NCBI GenBank assembly: GCA_947034895.1
Contig: OX344763.1
Span: 54,063,025-54,127,024 of the forward strand
Length of the DNA: 64,000 nucleotides
DNA from: Rhytidiadelphus loreus
Taxonomy: Eukaryota; Streptophyta; Bryopsida; Hypnales; Hylocomiaceae
Direction: 5' to 3'
Of the stretch, positions 35,550 to 47,500 are shown piece after piece. The notes below the pieces were generated by a model. That model did not search any database and had not been told where the DNA came from. It saw only the letters and a list, made by a program, of their open reading frames with translations. Both the position numbers and the translations under genes were made by a program. The number at the start of each line of letters is the position of its first letter. The stretch's first letter is position 1.

Positions 35550-35764
35550 GAAATTGTTAACATGCAAGAATGCGTTATTCATTGCGTGTGAAGAAGAAGT
35601 TCAGTGTGTAAACCAAGTACCATACTTGGTGTCTGTGAATTAATTAACTTATACGTGCAATGTTGTCACAGTTCTATTGACTCAAATGTGTATTTGCAAG
35701 CCGTAGAACTTCTGATGTGTTCTGTGTCTCTAATGCATGACAACCGTATGCTCTGTAATTTCCG

Positions 35765-38358
35765 AAACTACTTTGTCGACATTTGCTAGATCCTATGCAT
35801 TGTAAGAAGAATCTCTGTGAAAACATCACAAAGATGATATGGGGAGGAAAAGACTCTATTGGTAGTAGGCAGGATATGGAGGCTCTAAGCATTTGGCAGG
35901 ATTTATGGCTGGAACCTCTCCGAAACAACAAGGACAATTTCTACATGCCTAAACCTCCATATATTCTGAAAGCAAGTGAGAGGACAATCGTAATGGACAT
36001 TATTAAAAATTTGAAGACTCCCAACAATTATGTAGGTGCAATCCACAAGTGCTTGGAAGAGGGGAAGCTACGTTACATGAAATCACATGACTTCCATGTC
36101 CTCATGCATCAAGTACGTCATGTTTGAGCAGAATGTACGTTAGTTTATTGTTGGCTTCTTGCTTTGAACATATCTATGACGGTGAATCTCAGATTTGAGT
36201 ATGACTTGAAGAAGACTTTTATGCAAAAGAACACAATATACTGAAGTAATGTAGTTCTTATGTAAGAATCAGAATTCCAGACTTCAACTTAGACAACATG
36301 AAGTACTTACTTTACTTTGTCACACTACCAATAGTAGTTACAGAAGAACATGTACATGTTCATTGAGAAAGAAAATTGTTAAGTGTGTACATATGTGCAG
36401 GTGTTGCCACTTGCACTCCGCAACATTCTTAGTGAAAAAGTACGGCAAGCAGTCATGAAGGTCAGCTGAGTTTTCCAAAGATTATGTGCAAGAGAAATTA
36501 AAATAGCAGACAGAGACGCTAATTTGAAGGATGCAGCAAATACTCTGTGTATGTTGGAGAAAGAATTTCCTCCGAAGTTCATGGACATAATGTCTCACCT
36601 AATGATCCACCTAATGCGGGAACTATACATATGTGGACTAGTTCATTGTCGATAAATGTACCCAATAGAGAGGTACATGAAAACTTTGAAAGAGTATGTG
36701 AGAACATATGCTAGACCGGAAGCGAGCATGGCAGAGGGGTTTGCTATGTCTGAGACATTGGAATATTGCACGAAATACCTACAACGTTTCCAAGCAACCT
36801 GCCGACGTGTATGGGATGACAAGGAGGAGCAGAAAATGAATGATGAAATGCTACAAGGAAGTGGTTGACCACATCAAATGTCAAAGCAATTTGTAGCATG
36901 GGCTTATGATTTTGTCCTTTCCAATTTGATAGACTTCAACAAATGGCGACAGTGAGTTGAACTACAGTTTCATAGTTTATGGAGTAGTTTCTTGTTTGGC
37001 CAACTTTTCTCTGTAGTAATCCTAAATGGTAATGTATACAGACAATTGTCATCTGTGTTTCTGTAAGCTATGCTTCCACGAAAACAGGACAACAAAAATC
37101 TGTTCTATAGGAACATATTGTTATGAATAGTGCTCACAAAGAGAGAAATATGTGAAGTGTAACTTGAGGATACAGAATATGAAAACATGCATCCCCTTTC
37201 TATATCTGTCTATTACATACACTACACATGCTTGGCAATAAGGTATTCACTTCTTTGTTGATCAACAGGGAATACATGCTTGCATGTGAAGAGAGGACTA
37301 CACGTAAGTAGGCTTTTAGGCGGGAACACGTGTGTCGATTCGGACGGAAGTCAAGAATTCAATATCCGGAGGACTGCAGACCATTGCCCAAATTTGCAGA
37401 TTAGTTGCCTGAACAAGTGGACAAAGCTTGTCAAGAACAAAACAAACCCTCCATTGACGTGATTGAGGCCTCCAAGCTTCCAAAGAGGAAAGCAACTTCT
37501 TACAAAGCTCTGTATTCTCATGGAATGCACTTGCGTGTGGAAAGTGTTGAGGAAGAAAAAGTCACATGTGATAGTGGCATTGCAGCGTCTACATTGTGTT
37601 GACATTGGGAAACAATGGAATACGTAGGATCCATTCAGGAGATATTGGAGTTGGACTACCGCAGTCATTGCTGTGTTGTGCTCGTCTATTCATAGGTACT
37701 AGCAAAATTGAGAGCAACGAATGCATCTGTGGTGTATGATAAGTATGGTTTTACAATAGTGAATTTCTCCAATTGCATTGCTTTAGGAGCTAATTCCTTT
37801 GCATTTCCAAGACAATGTCAACAAGTATTTTTCTCCAATGACCAGGGTTGTACACTGTGACACCGCGATAGACAGACGTTGCGTGACGTCTAGTAGAGCC
37901 CGCGCAACGTCAAGTTGACCAAACGTCAAGTTGACTTGAAAAAAATCCTCCTTTGTTTAAGATTTTGACATATTTAAGTCTCATTTTTAAAAAAAATCTC
38001 AATTTAATAAATACACATAACATTTTAAATTCAGGTTCATAATTATAATGAGATTTCAAAGTTTTTTTGGTTGTGAAAATGGCCCTACTCGACAACATGT
38101 CTAGTAAACTCGACACTTAGTGACATGTGACATGTGACGTCAGACATCATACACAACGCCAAAACTCAAAAATATGTCAGACAAGACAACCCTGTCGATG
38201 ACTTACAACGAACACTAAGTAATGGAGGGGACTGGAAGGTTGTTTGTAGAACGGAAGTGCAAGGGCGGTGTACAGACGGTATAGCAACAAAGCCTGAGAT
38301 AGATATTTACACACCTGGTAGGGATATAGACTTCGACAACCTCAAAGTTTCTTACTAA
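35765..38358 (+). pseudogene. CACTA tnp2-type transposase remnant (C-terminal half)
   Basis: The exon from 35765 reads KLLCRHLLDPMHCKKNL, matching KLLIRHTLDTMHCEKNF in the second CACTA copy. Its acceptor dinucleotide is CG instead of AG. A 288-bp intron (36113-36400, GTACGT...GTGCAG) follows, then a DUF4218-type region (FPPKFMDIMSHLMIHLMREL, MYPIERYMKTLK). A second intron starts at 36952 and probably ends at 37268. The final part is a DUF4216-type region (HGMHLRVESVEEEK, then ILELDYR). Stops at 36467, 36653, 36866, 37402, 37600 and 37693 are all explainable as decayed Gln, Arg or Trp codons. A hAT MITE splits the DUF4216 region at 37843. The 5' half of the gene is missing. Confidence 0.75.
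37843..38194. mobile_element. hAT-type MITE inserted in the CACTA remnant
   Basis: The 352-bp element starts CAGGGTTGTAC and ends AAGACAACCCTG. The flanking 8-mers CCAATGAC (37835-37842) and TCGATGAC (38195-38202) match at six of eight positions, consistent with a hAT 8-bp duplication with later changes. Internal GACGTCTAGTAGAG and CTACTCGACAAC match the larger hAT termini at 14224 and 35549. The interrupted CACTA protein resumes directly after it (VFFSND before, DDLQRTLSNGGDWKVV after). Confidence 0.8.
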
Positions 38359-39073
38359 TGCATATGCTAGTACTTGTCTCCTGTTCACTACACAGAAGAG
38401 AACGAAAGCATGCAACATCTATTACGTACATGTTTGTAGGTATGTTGTACTACTAATGACTGTTGCTCTTTGTTTCATAGTAGAATTCATTATCTGAGGT
38501 TCACAAGTTCTTTGTAATGAATACAATGTGTAGTTGTCATTAGGCGATGCAACAAAAGACTATTCATGATTATGTTCTACAGAACTCATTTCCAAAATAA
38601 ACACGTCTACATAATTGCTTTACATTGTAATGAATTGCTTACAACATTGTCAATTCTGAATTTCTGATATCCCATCTGACTTCCAATATGTGTTGTTGTC
38701 GTAGCACAAGAAAGTCAAGTTCCTTCTCTAAGACCGGAAAAGGTCCTAAAGTGACTCGTTTATCGTTTCCAGAGAGATTTGTCACCAATTACTTAATAAC
38801 CGAAAATACGGACAAAGATTACCACAACAATCCCAAGCAAAACCTACTCACATCCAGTCTAGAATCTAGGCTTATCTATTCTATTTTCACTAATCCTAAT
38901 TCTAGCTCACTTCTTCTAATCTTACACTATCTAAGATCTACTTTTAGTCAAAAACCGGAACCGGAAACTAGGTAGCTAATCCAACTTCCCTGGACTCTAA
39001 GGCCTTATTTTGATTTTTCTGACAATCGGAATCGAAATCGAGTTTAACCTCTGAACCAAGAGGAATCTGCACA
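38359..39073. other. Non-coding; fragment resembling the one-ORF element family
   Basis: TGTCGTAGCACA at 38696 matches the first bases of element C. The sequence then turns CCGG/CGGAAC-rich like these elements but lacks the stem-loop and ORF, and no matching right end was found. No gene seen. Confidence 0.4.
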
Positions 39074-39074
39074 C

Positions 39075-40754
39075 ACTAGTAGAAAACCTTGTTGAAAACC
39101 ATGTTCATTTCTGCACTTTTTGTGTTAGTGTGGGAATTGCACTAGGACAACAACATAAGGCATTATAATTGCATTGTCAACTGTGTTGAAAATAACAGGA
39201 TTTGTCATGGATTTCCATTTGTGTTAGAAGTAATACAAAAGGTGTTATTGCAGTAATGAGTAAACCATGGCGACATGTGGAAATGGAATTGCATTTTACT
39301 ATTGCATACATGGCAAAGGATGTGGTAACAAATTTTGGCCAACATCAGACTGCATCGAAAAGTACTTGTCTACATTTACAGCGCATTTATTCAATGTGGC
39401 CCACCTTTGCATGTCGTGTGTAGAGGATTGAATGTATAACACTAATATAAAAGTAGGTCTTCATATTCTTGACAATAGTGGATGAAGCTCTCTGTGGATG
39501 GATGCTTGAATTACATATATGAAATTTGTGGTGTTAGCTTACACCATCTTGTCCATTGAGATATAGGATAGCTATTCAAGGTAGGGATGTAAAGCATATG
39601 CAGTAGTATTGGATATTAGTATCATCTTTCATTCATTACTTGAATAGGACCAATTGTTGTTTCAGAAAAATGAGAAGTTGTTCTATAATAGAGAATGTAG
39701 TAGTAGTAAAGAAAAGAAGTGAAAAGCTTACAATTCGCAATATTCTAGTAATTAGGCCCCTTTCACGATGTAGAGTGCAAAAAATCAGTGGACATGTCAC
39801 TACCAGGGGAAGGGTGGTTTTAAGGACGACATATCAGTACTAAATTACTGAAAGTCCTCTTGAATTCCTGGAAGGTCACATTGCATACGAGATTTCAGTA
39901 AAGTGGTTCCCTGAACTCCTAATCGGTCTTTGCATGGTAGCTTTGCACATCTTTTTCAATCGCCTCTGTGCCTGGTATGTTGGAATCTATTTTTGGAAAT
40001 TAATTTAATAGCTTTCCATGCGGCATTGACTTTTTCTAACTTCATGAAAAGGGGCCTGATTCTAGGTATGCGACCACTTGGACAAGTTGGTGGTTCCCCA
40101 GTTGAAAATTAATGAACTACAGTACTTTATTTGGCTTCATTCTCGAAAACAGTGAAAGAGGACGTCAAGGAAGACGTCAACGACAGTTTCGACAATTGAA
40201 AGTCAATCGCACTGTCGTCATCTTCCACTATTTAGTTGTCCACAATGCCGTCAATAGATAGCTCTTTTTCAAATGCAGATTTTTCGTCTCTCTTACATGT
40301 ATGCTCTGTCCGTTTATGAACTACTTTGGATAGAAAGCTATCATCGATGTATAGTATAGAATGCAATTCACAGCTCCAGTTCTGCTTATTTCTGGATGGG
40401 GTCTTTTTGAAACATGATTTCTAATGAAGTCACATTTTTCATGGCTTCTGTGACATTACGTAAACCAAACTGCAATCCATCATGACTTCCAACAACACAT
40501 CCTACCAATTAGAGAATGACAAAAACAATTTGTATATTCTTGCACAAATTTCTTTCTTTTGAACTCATGGTCTCCAAGCATGAGGAAAGAACCTAGCAAT
40601 CAAAGCAGTGTTCCATATTTAAGCTCAAATGTAATACACACTTACAAAATAAACACACCAGAAATGGAATCACTGAATTAGCATTTCTGTCATTTTGGAA
40701 TTAACGTTTAGAACAAATTCTCTACAGCCAACTGCAGTCTTGACACTATCTTGC
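39075..40754. other. Subterminal DNA of the CACTA element
   Basis: No gene seen. Short phrases of the type GTGTTAGTG, GTGTTGAAAA and GTGTTATTG recur over the first 200 bp, as subterminal repeats of CACTA elements often do. Confidence 0.4.
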
Positions 40755-40759
40755 ATAAG

Positions 40760-42990
40760 TGTCGCAGCACAGGATACGCAATTCCCATGTTATACTACCA
40801 AAAACCACTCTAAAGTATAACAAAAGTGACTTTAAAGATCGAACCCACGAGATTCTGTGAAGTATTCACCCTATTTATGATTCTAAGCTAAGTCAATCTC
40901 CAACTACACCTTTCCGGTCCTACTCCTGCAACCGGAAACAACAAAACCCACAGAAATAACTACCAGACTTCCTACAATCTTCCGGTCCCAAACGTAATCT
41001 GGACCAGGAAGTAATCCGGTCCGTCACTCTGCAACAAACCAAGATCCTTACACTTCCGGTCTTGGGTACAACTCTTAGACCTCTCACTTCTGGTCTACTC
41101 CCACGCGATCCAGTAACCAATCCGGTTTAATTTTGCCTTTGTTTTACCATCAGAGGGGTCGCCGCTTGAATTTGAGAGTGGCAGGCCCGCCGTTCCTTCC
41201 GTGACTTATAGTGGCTGAAGACCCACTTCTTCTACTCTACTCTCCTATTCTAATCCGGATCCGGTTTGATCTTTCACAGTAACCCGGAAACAGATCCGGA
41301 CTACAGGTCACACAAAGACCCCCCATACGATCCACTCATATTACAACGACAATGGTGCGGCGTTCCGGTAGTACGAAGCAAGGCGGCTACAAGTCTATCT
41401 GTCCGTTCCAATTCTACTAAGATTCTTCCGTTCGCCACTACAGCAATGAGACCTCAACAGGAGTTCGGACACTCAACTGGATTCCCTACCCAGAAGTTCT
41501 AGCGCGCCTAAGGATCCCTTCCCTATTCGCCTAGCCTAGCAACGGCTTTTTCAACCGGAATACTAAATCTCAATAGAACTGAGGCACTGGAATAGACTCC
41601 CAACTCTTACTAGCTGCCCACATGCACTAAGAAACCGGAACACAAACACCAAAGGGAGAAACCCGAAGTCAAACTCTAAATGCACTCCTAACTCCTCACA
41701 AATCTGTCCTGCCAATCTTTGGGAGACTAAACAAACAAGAAGCAAATAGAATACAAAAGAAGTTTAAACAATGGAATGACTCCCATTCTCCATCTCAGAG
41801 AATGTTTTTCTATACACTGTAAAGCGCCAAAAAGCGAAAAGCGCCCCAGAAAATCCTCGCAGGCAACCCACGCTGGATTTCCGGGATAAGCCTCGCTGGC
41901 AAAATCGGAATGCTGACCCAGTTCAAAACCCTAGCAGACCGGAATACTAATCCGGTTCCTTCCTAGTAGACCGGGATCCAATCCGGTTTGGTTCCTAACT
42001 ACAACCCGGTCATAACATCCGGTATTTACAAAACTACTTTACATTAAGACCCCATGCCCATCTTCAATGTGACGTTGACGATCTCAAGCGGAAGCTCGTC
42101 GAAGGTCTCCTGCAAGTTCCTGGCCCTCTTGCCAATAAGAGGATCCGGTTGCTTTGGCGATGAATCCAACTCGATGTGCTTCGCAGACCCGGTCCTTCTC
42201 GACTTCCGCTCCTTCTTCAACTGGAGAGAGCATCTTTCCCCCGGTTTAACTTTGTTCCTCCCGGAAACGACTCAGGCAAAGAGATATCCGAAAGACGAAT
42301 ACTCCTGGAGAGAACCGTTCCGGTCAGCTTCACGCTGCTCATCTCCATCCGGTCCATAGCTTCCCGAGCTCCTCTCATAACTGCTTCCACCTTCTCGGCG
42401 AAGTTTGTCAGGATCCGGACCATCCGAGAACCAGATAACTTCTTATACATAACTGCAGCATGGGCGCATTTATGAGGCGCTCAAGAATCTCCCCGCGACA
42501 ACCTCACTTTCAACTCCTAGCCGCACGCCCCGTTCCTTACTTTCCCTCCTGGTCTTGATTGGAAAGCAACAAATTGCAACTGTGGATGTCCAACCCCACA
42601 GTGCACAAAAGAAACACTCAATAATTTCGCCCTACTTCACAAACTCAAAGAGAAATCACAAAGAAGAGGCACAAAAACAACCCTAGGCGTGGAAATGAGT
42701 CTCAGCACCCAAAGTTGAAAAGAGAACTAATTGGCAGCGCTCCTCCTTATATAGTTCCAGCGCCGCGGCGCCGCCAAAATTAGGTCACGATGACCTAATC
42801 CGGTTAACCTAATCCAATCCAAACAGAACTATTCTAGTTCAGGCTGACAATCCGGTTAGCTACCTTACTTCATTCCTGTCCTAATTTCTGATTCTTACTT
42901 ATCTGTAAACCGGATAGGAGTTCCTGCCAAGAACTTCTGATCCAAATTTTTAGATAACTTAAGAAAAAAACCAAAAATCACGTTGCGACA
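40760..42990 (-). mobile_element. One-ORF element B, internally deleted, 5-bp target duplication
   Basis: It begins TGTCGCAGCACAGG and ends ACGTTGCGACA. ATAAG flanks both sides (40755-40759 and 42991-42995). It is nearly collinear with element A at both ends, including the stem-loop, but lacks the part corresponding to about 16110-17395 of A, which removes most of the ORF. It sits inside the putative CACTA element and so inserted after it. Confidence 0.85.
42217..42450 (-). pseudogene. ORF remnant of element B
   Basis: It encodes the block RMVRILTNFAEKVEAVMRGA and LSRSIRLSDISLP, matching RMVRILSDFSEKLEMILVGA and LSRSLHLSDLSLP of element A (about 16100-15950). The N-terminal two thirds are deleted. 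The codons before the block (MYKKLSGS) correspond to the deletion junction, not to a genuine start. Confidence 0.6.
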
Positions 42991-42995
42991 ATAAG

Positions 42996-44572
42996 AGGTT
43001 TCAAAAAACATGGATTTCGTCACTTGCTTGCATCCACCTTGACTATGTGCGGACCATGGAATTGTAGACCATGATGGAAGTAACATCCTCCCACTTCAAT
43101 GTCATCCACTGCTACTTAAGAAGCTTCTTTTTTCCAATTGCAACAGTTGTTACGCATGCACACCCTCAATTTGCCAATCACGCTTTCCCTCGTCTTCCCA
43201 TGTACATGAATAAGAGACCAACTTAGTTGCAGGAACATCGTGGTATTGCTGTTGAAGTAGTCTGTAGAAACTATGACCTCATATAATTCGTGAATAGTCT
43301 TCATTTCTCTGAGAGCAACAATAGAACTAAATGAAACAATTTGTCATCACTTCAGTGAAATGTGTCCCCTGCTTGTAGATGGCTTTCGTGCTGTGCATAC
43401 TTTGGAATTGACACCAACTGAAACACATCTTCCTCACAAGCACTCCTACAATGTACAGCGACGTACTGCTGGGGCAATGCAGTCACTCGTATTTCGCTAG
43501 TCATTTTCTCCCATTTGTCATCAATCACGTCAGATTGATTGAAGCACTGCTTTGTTCCACCTGAACACACGAATACCAAGCCAATAGTAGGGGCTCATTA
43601 GATAGTGACGAAGACTTCCTCTGAAAAACTGAAGAAAACATTGCCAAAGGTCTTCAGTGCACGATTGAAACAACGCAAATGGAAACTACCTTCATAAACT
43701 GTCTTACAGTATTTTGGAGATGAAGAAGAGCAATTGTATGCATCGAATTTTTCAACTAAAACACCCTTCCAATCTAACATTTTCCTATATAGATAAACAA
43801 CTGATGCAACCACACTAGAGGGCTTGACTTCATCACGATTTCATTGAATTTTCACATGCACAAGAAGGATTGTTCGATGTCCACCTTCCATTACTTATGA
43901 TGAACCCACGGATTAGACGACATACTTAATGGCATAAAGAAATTCTCACTAACTTCGTATTTCAACTCTTCAACTTTAAATTCATCGGCCTCCACCCAAC
44001 GATTCACTACGTACATTACAATGTCTCTGTCACTACTATCACTAGCACCGTCAATACAGTTTTTTTATAACATTATCGTCCAATTTTAACTCTAGCAACA
44101 ACCCATATCTCACTGGGAATACTAGTATGAAGAACTTATATGTAACTTGTGCAGACAAAGAATGGCATCCTTATGTTGAAAATTTTCTATGCCGGTAGCT
44201 GAAGTAACTAATTAAACTATGACTAAACCACAAACAAAATTACTCACGTGATTTATATGGAAAATATGAAACCCTTTCAAAAACAAAACTCACGTTACAT
44301 ATACTAGGTTATGGAAATGAGATGCACATTTTCTGTCAAAGGCATACAACACTATCGCTCTAAACACCTGTTGACTTCCAATTCTGGAAACAGACATGAC
44401 CGACACTGCAAGAATAAATTAATCAATTAACATTAATGAACACATAATGCCACCACTTCTTTAACAACATGTAAACAAAAAAAGGGCAAGAAAAAAATTC
44501 ATAATACCTCATGAAATTATAATGGAAGGCGTACACATTTTGTGAATTGTATCATCACTACTACACGCCATC
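42996..44572 (-). other. Region downstream of tnp2 with unassigned minus-strand ORFs
   Basis: Three short minus-strand frames (43813-43598, 43579-43352 and 43304-43116) look more protein-like than their surroundings, e.g. YEGSFHLRCFNRALKTFGNV and LPQQYVAVHCRSACEEDVFQL. They may be exons of an accessory CACTA gene or further decayed sequence. I do not recognise them. Confidence 0.25.
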
Positions 44573-47500
44573 TTACTCTTCTTCGAACTCCAAGAACGTG
44601 TCGTCCTCTGAACCATCTTCCTCTTGTCGTTGAGCCTCATGCTGTACATGGACTTGAGCACGCACAAAATCATTTTCTGTTATAGTATCTCCCTCCAAAG
44701 CACCAAAATCATACTCGTCAACAGTGTCTCTATCTTCTTCTCCTGCCATGGTGCCGAGGACTGAGTTGCCATCAACGTCAAACGACGAGAAGGTCGAGTT
44801 TGCTGATAGGTCCTGAGAAATTCTTGTTGATCGGGAATCAGCATGTAGAACAACGGACCAACCTTCTTCGTGAAGATCGTGGCAAAAAAAAATTTGAGAA
44901 ACTTGCAATGGAAATACAAAAGAATTCGCTGATTGGCGCATTAGTTTGTTTAATCTCACAAAAGTCAGGTCGTACTTGTCTTTCTTCACAGAAGGAGCGT
45001 TCCCTCTGCTTATTGGTTCCACCCACTCACACAAGAGTACAATCGGCTTCAAATGTCCGTAGTCCATTTCCATAATTTCAATTATTTTCCCATAGTACGT
45101 CACAGCCTCGGCAATGGGATTTCTGTCTGCAATGCTACTTTGCTGCATCGTCTCGCAGGTGACTGTTACACTACAGTTTGCTATGACCATTGCTTTTTCA
45201 GTTGATGCCACACGCAAGTGCATGCCATATGCTTGCATTGATTTAAAAGTCGGAACCTTCAAGGAGGGGGGGATGGATAGGTCCACAACGTCATCTTCAA
45301 ACTCCTCCTCACCAACTTGAACCACGCGCTCCAGCCATTGAGGGAAAGGTGGAAGTAATCTCATATTCCCAGGATATTGCAATCTTCGTCTTCGTCTAGG
45401 ATGCACTCCACGCCTGTAAGCCTCTCTAAGGCTTTGCGTTTCCAAAGTAAGTTGGCTGTGAGTCCTGATTTCACAAAACATCAAGTGTTAAGTAATGAAT
45501 TTGAAAACATGGTTGGCTACTAACGTGTGCAATTACGAGAAATGAACAAAGTTTCATCATACACAACAGAAACTAAGTTTCTGAAGTCTCTACAGATTGA
45601 TATAAAATAAACGTAATGGCACTGTTCAAAAGGGAAGCATCGTCTAGTTATTCACTGCCTTAAATCATCCAAGCACACGGAGTTTTCAAGAACGCAAGAA
45701 TGAGCCCATTGTTGTTCTTCTATAGATAGATTCCTAGTATTGGAATATGTGCAAGGAACCTCCCCACTATCTCCAGGTTCCTCGTCAGCATCCCAAACTC
45801 GTCGCCGAGTCGATTCACACTCGAGGATGTACTCCGTGCAAAGCCCCAAACCAACCTCCACAGCATTTCTTGTTGCCATGCTCCCTTCAAGTCTTGCTTT
45901 GTTTCGAACATAGGACTTTATGTATTTCATATACCTTTCCAAAGGGTACATCTAGCGGTTGTGTACAAGACCGCACAAGTAAAGCTCTTCTACCAAGTGC
46001 ACAACGAAATGAGTCATGGGGTCAAAGAAAGATGGTGGAAATTCGCGCTGAATCATGCACAATGCAAAAGCAACTTCTTCGTGAAGGGTGTCCATGAATG
46101 CCGGGTCCACTGTCTTGGAACAAAGCTTTCGAAAAACAGAACAAATCAACATGACAGTCTTCTCAACGCGGTTAGGCAATAAGCCTGCAATACAAACTGG
46201 GAAAACTTGTTGCATCAAGATATGATAATCGTGACTTTTCAGTCCATGCAAGGTCCCGTCTGGGAAAATGCGTGTCTTCATGTTCGACATGTATCCTGTA
46301 GGAGCCTTTAAGGTCGACAACCTTTCCATGAACTTGTTCTTAACATCTTCGGATAGGATGTTGGGAGCTTTCGGCATATGGAAACCCGTCTTTGGTGCTT
46401 GTGATCGGCGAATATGCAATGCTGGTTTGCATCCAACTTCTTTCATGTCTTCGCGCACTACTGGGCCATCCTTCATGCCGAACACTGTTTTAAACAAATT
46501 TTCAGCAAAATTCTTTTCGCAATGCATAGTGTCGAGGGTGTGCCTTATGAGAAGTTTCTGTGTATTAAGAAAGATAGTAAGAATATAGGGGACCACAAAT
46601 GAAGAGGAGGGTATGTGTTTGAAAAGACATAGAGTCTATATTGGCAGGTCAGAATTGTGGACATAAAGTGAACGTTACTTCTTGATATTAAAACATAAAT
46701 ACTAGGCACATTTAGACATGCATGAGGGAACATCATAACTTCATTTTCTGTCTTGCAACGTACATGTGACTATGTTAATCAATACACAGTAGAAGACTTT
46801 GATGTTACTATTTACCTCAAATTCGTAAATTTTCAATTCAAAACAAAATGAATTTGCAGGTAGGAGTGGATTACAAAAATTGAAACTTACATCCCAATAA
46901 GGCAGTCTGAATAGAATAGAATGCCGCTTCACTCCATTTATATGGACGGGGTCACTGTCATTTCCAGGAACTCTTCCCGCGGCTATCCATCATTCTCTTG
47001 CCTCCCCCCTCCTCTTGTGTTCATTTCCAGAGACTCTACGTGGTTTGCGGCCATGTTCTTCTTGTCCATTAAACGACTGAGTCATAAACCTGAATGGATG
47101 TCCTACAGGCAAATAACGACAGTGGCCCAAAAATACATTTTTCTTTAAAGTTTTTGAGGAACGAGAGTGCATTCGGCCCACAAACTGGACAACCCTGATA
47201 TCCTTTAGTAGCGCATCCGGAAAGTAAACCGTATCCAGGATAGTCGTGGATTGTCCAAAGGAGTATAGCTCTCAATGTGAATGTAGTTGGTCGTGGACTA
47301 TCAGACATGTCTACGGCCGGCACACCATCCCACAATACTAGCAACTCATCAAGGAGAGGTTCTAAATAGACATCAATATTTGTTGATTTGACGGACTCCT
47401 TCCCGGGAATAATCAAAGACAGCATAATAAAAAAACGCTTAGTGACCATCCACCCCGGCAAGTTGTAGTTCAAAAGAAAAATCGGCCATGTTGAATGTCT

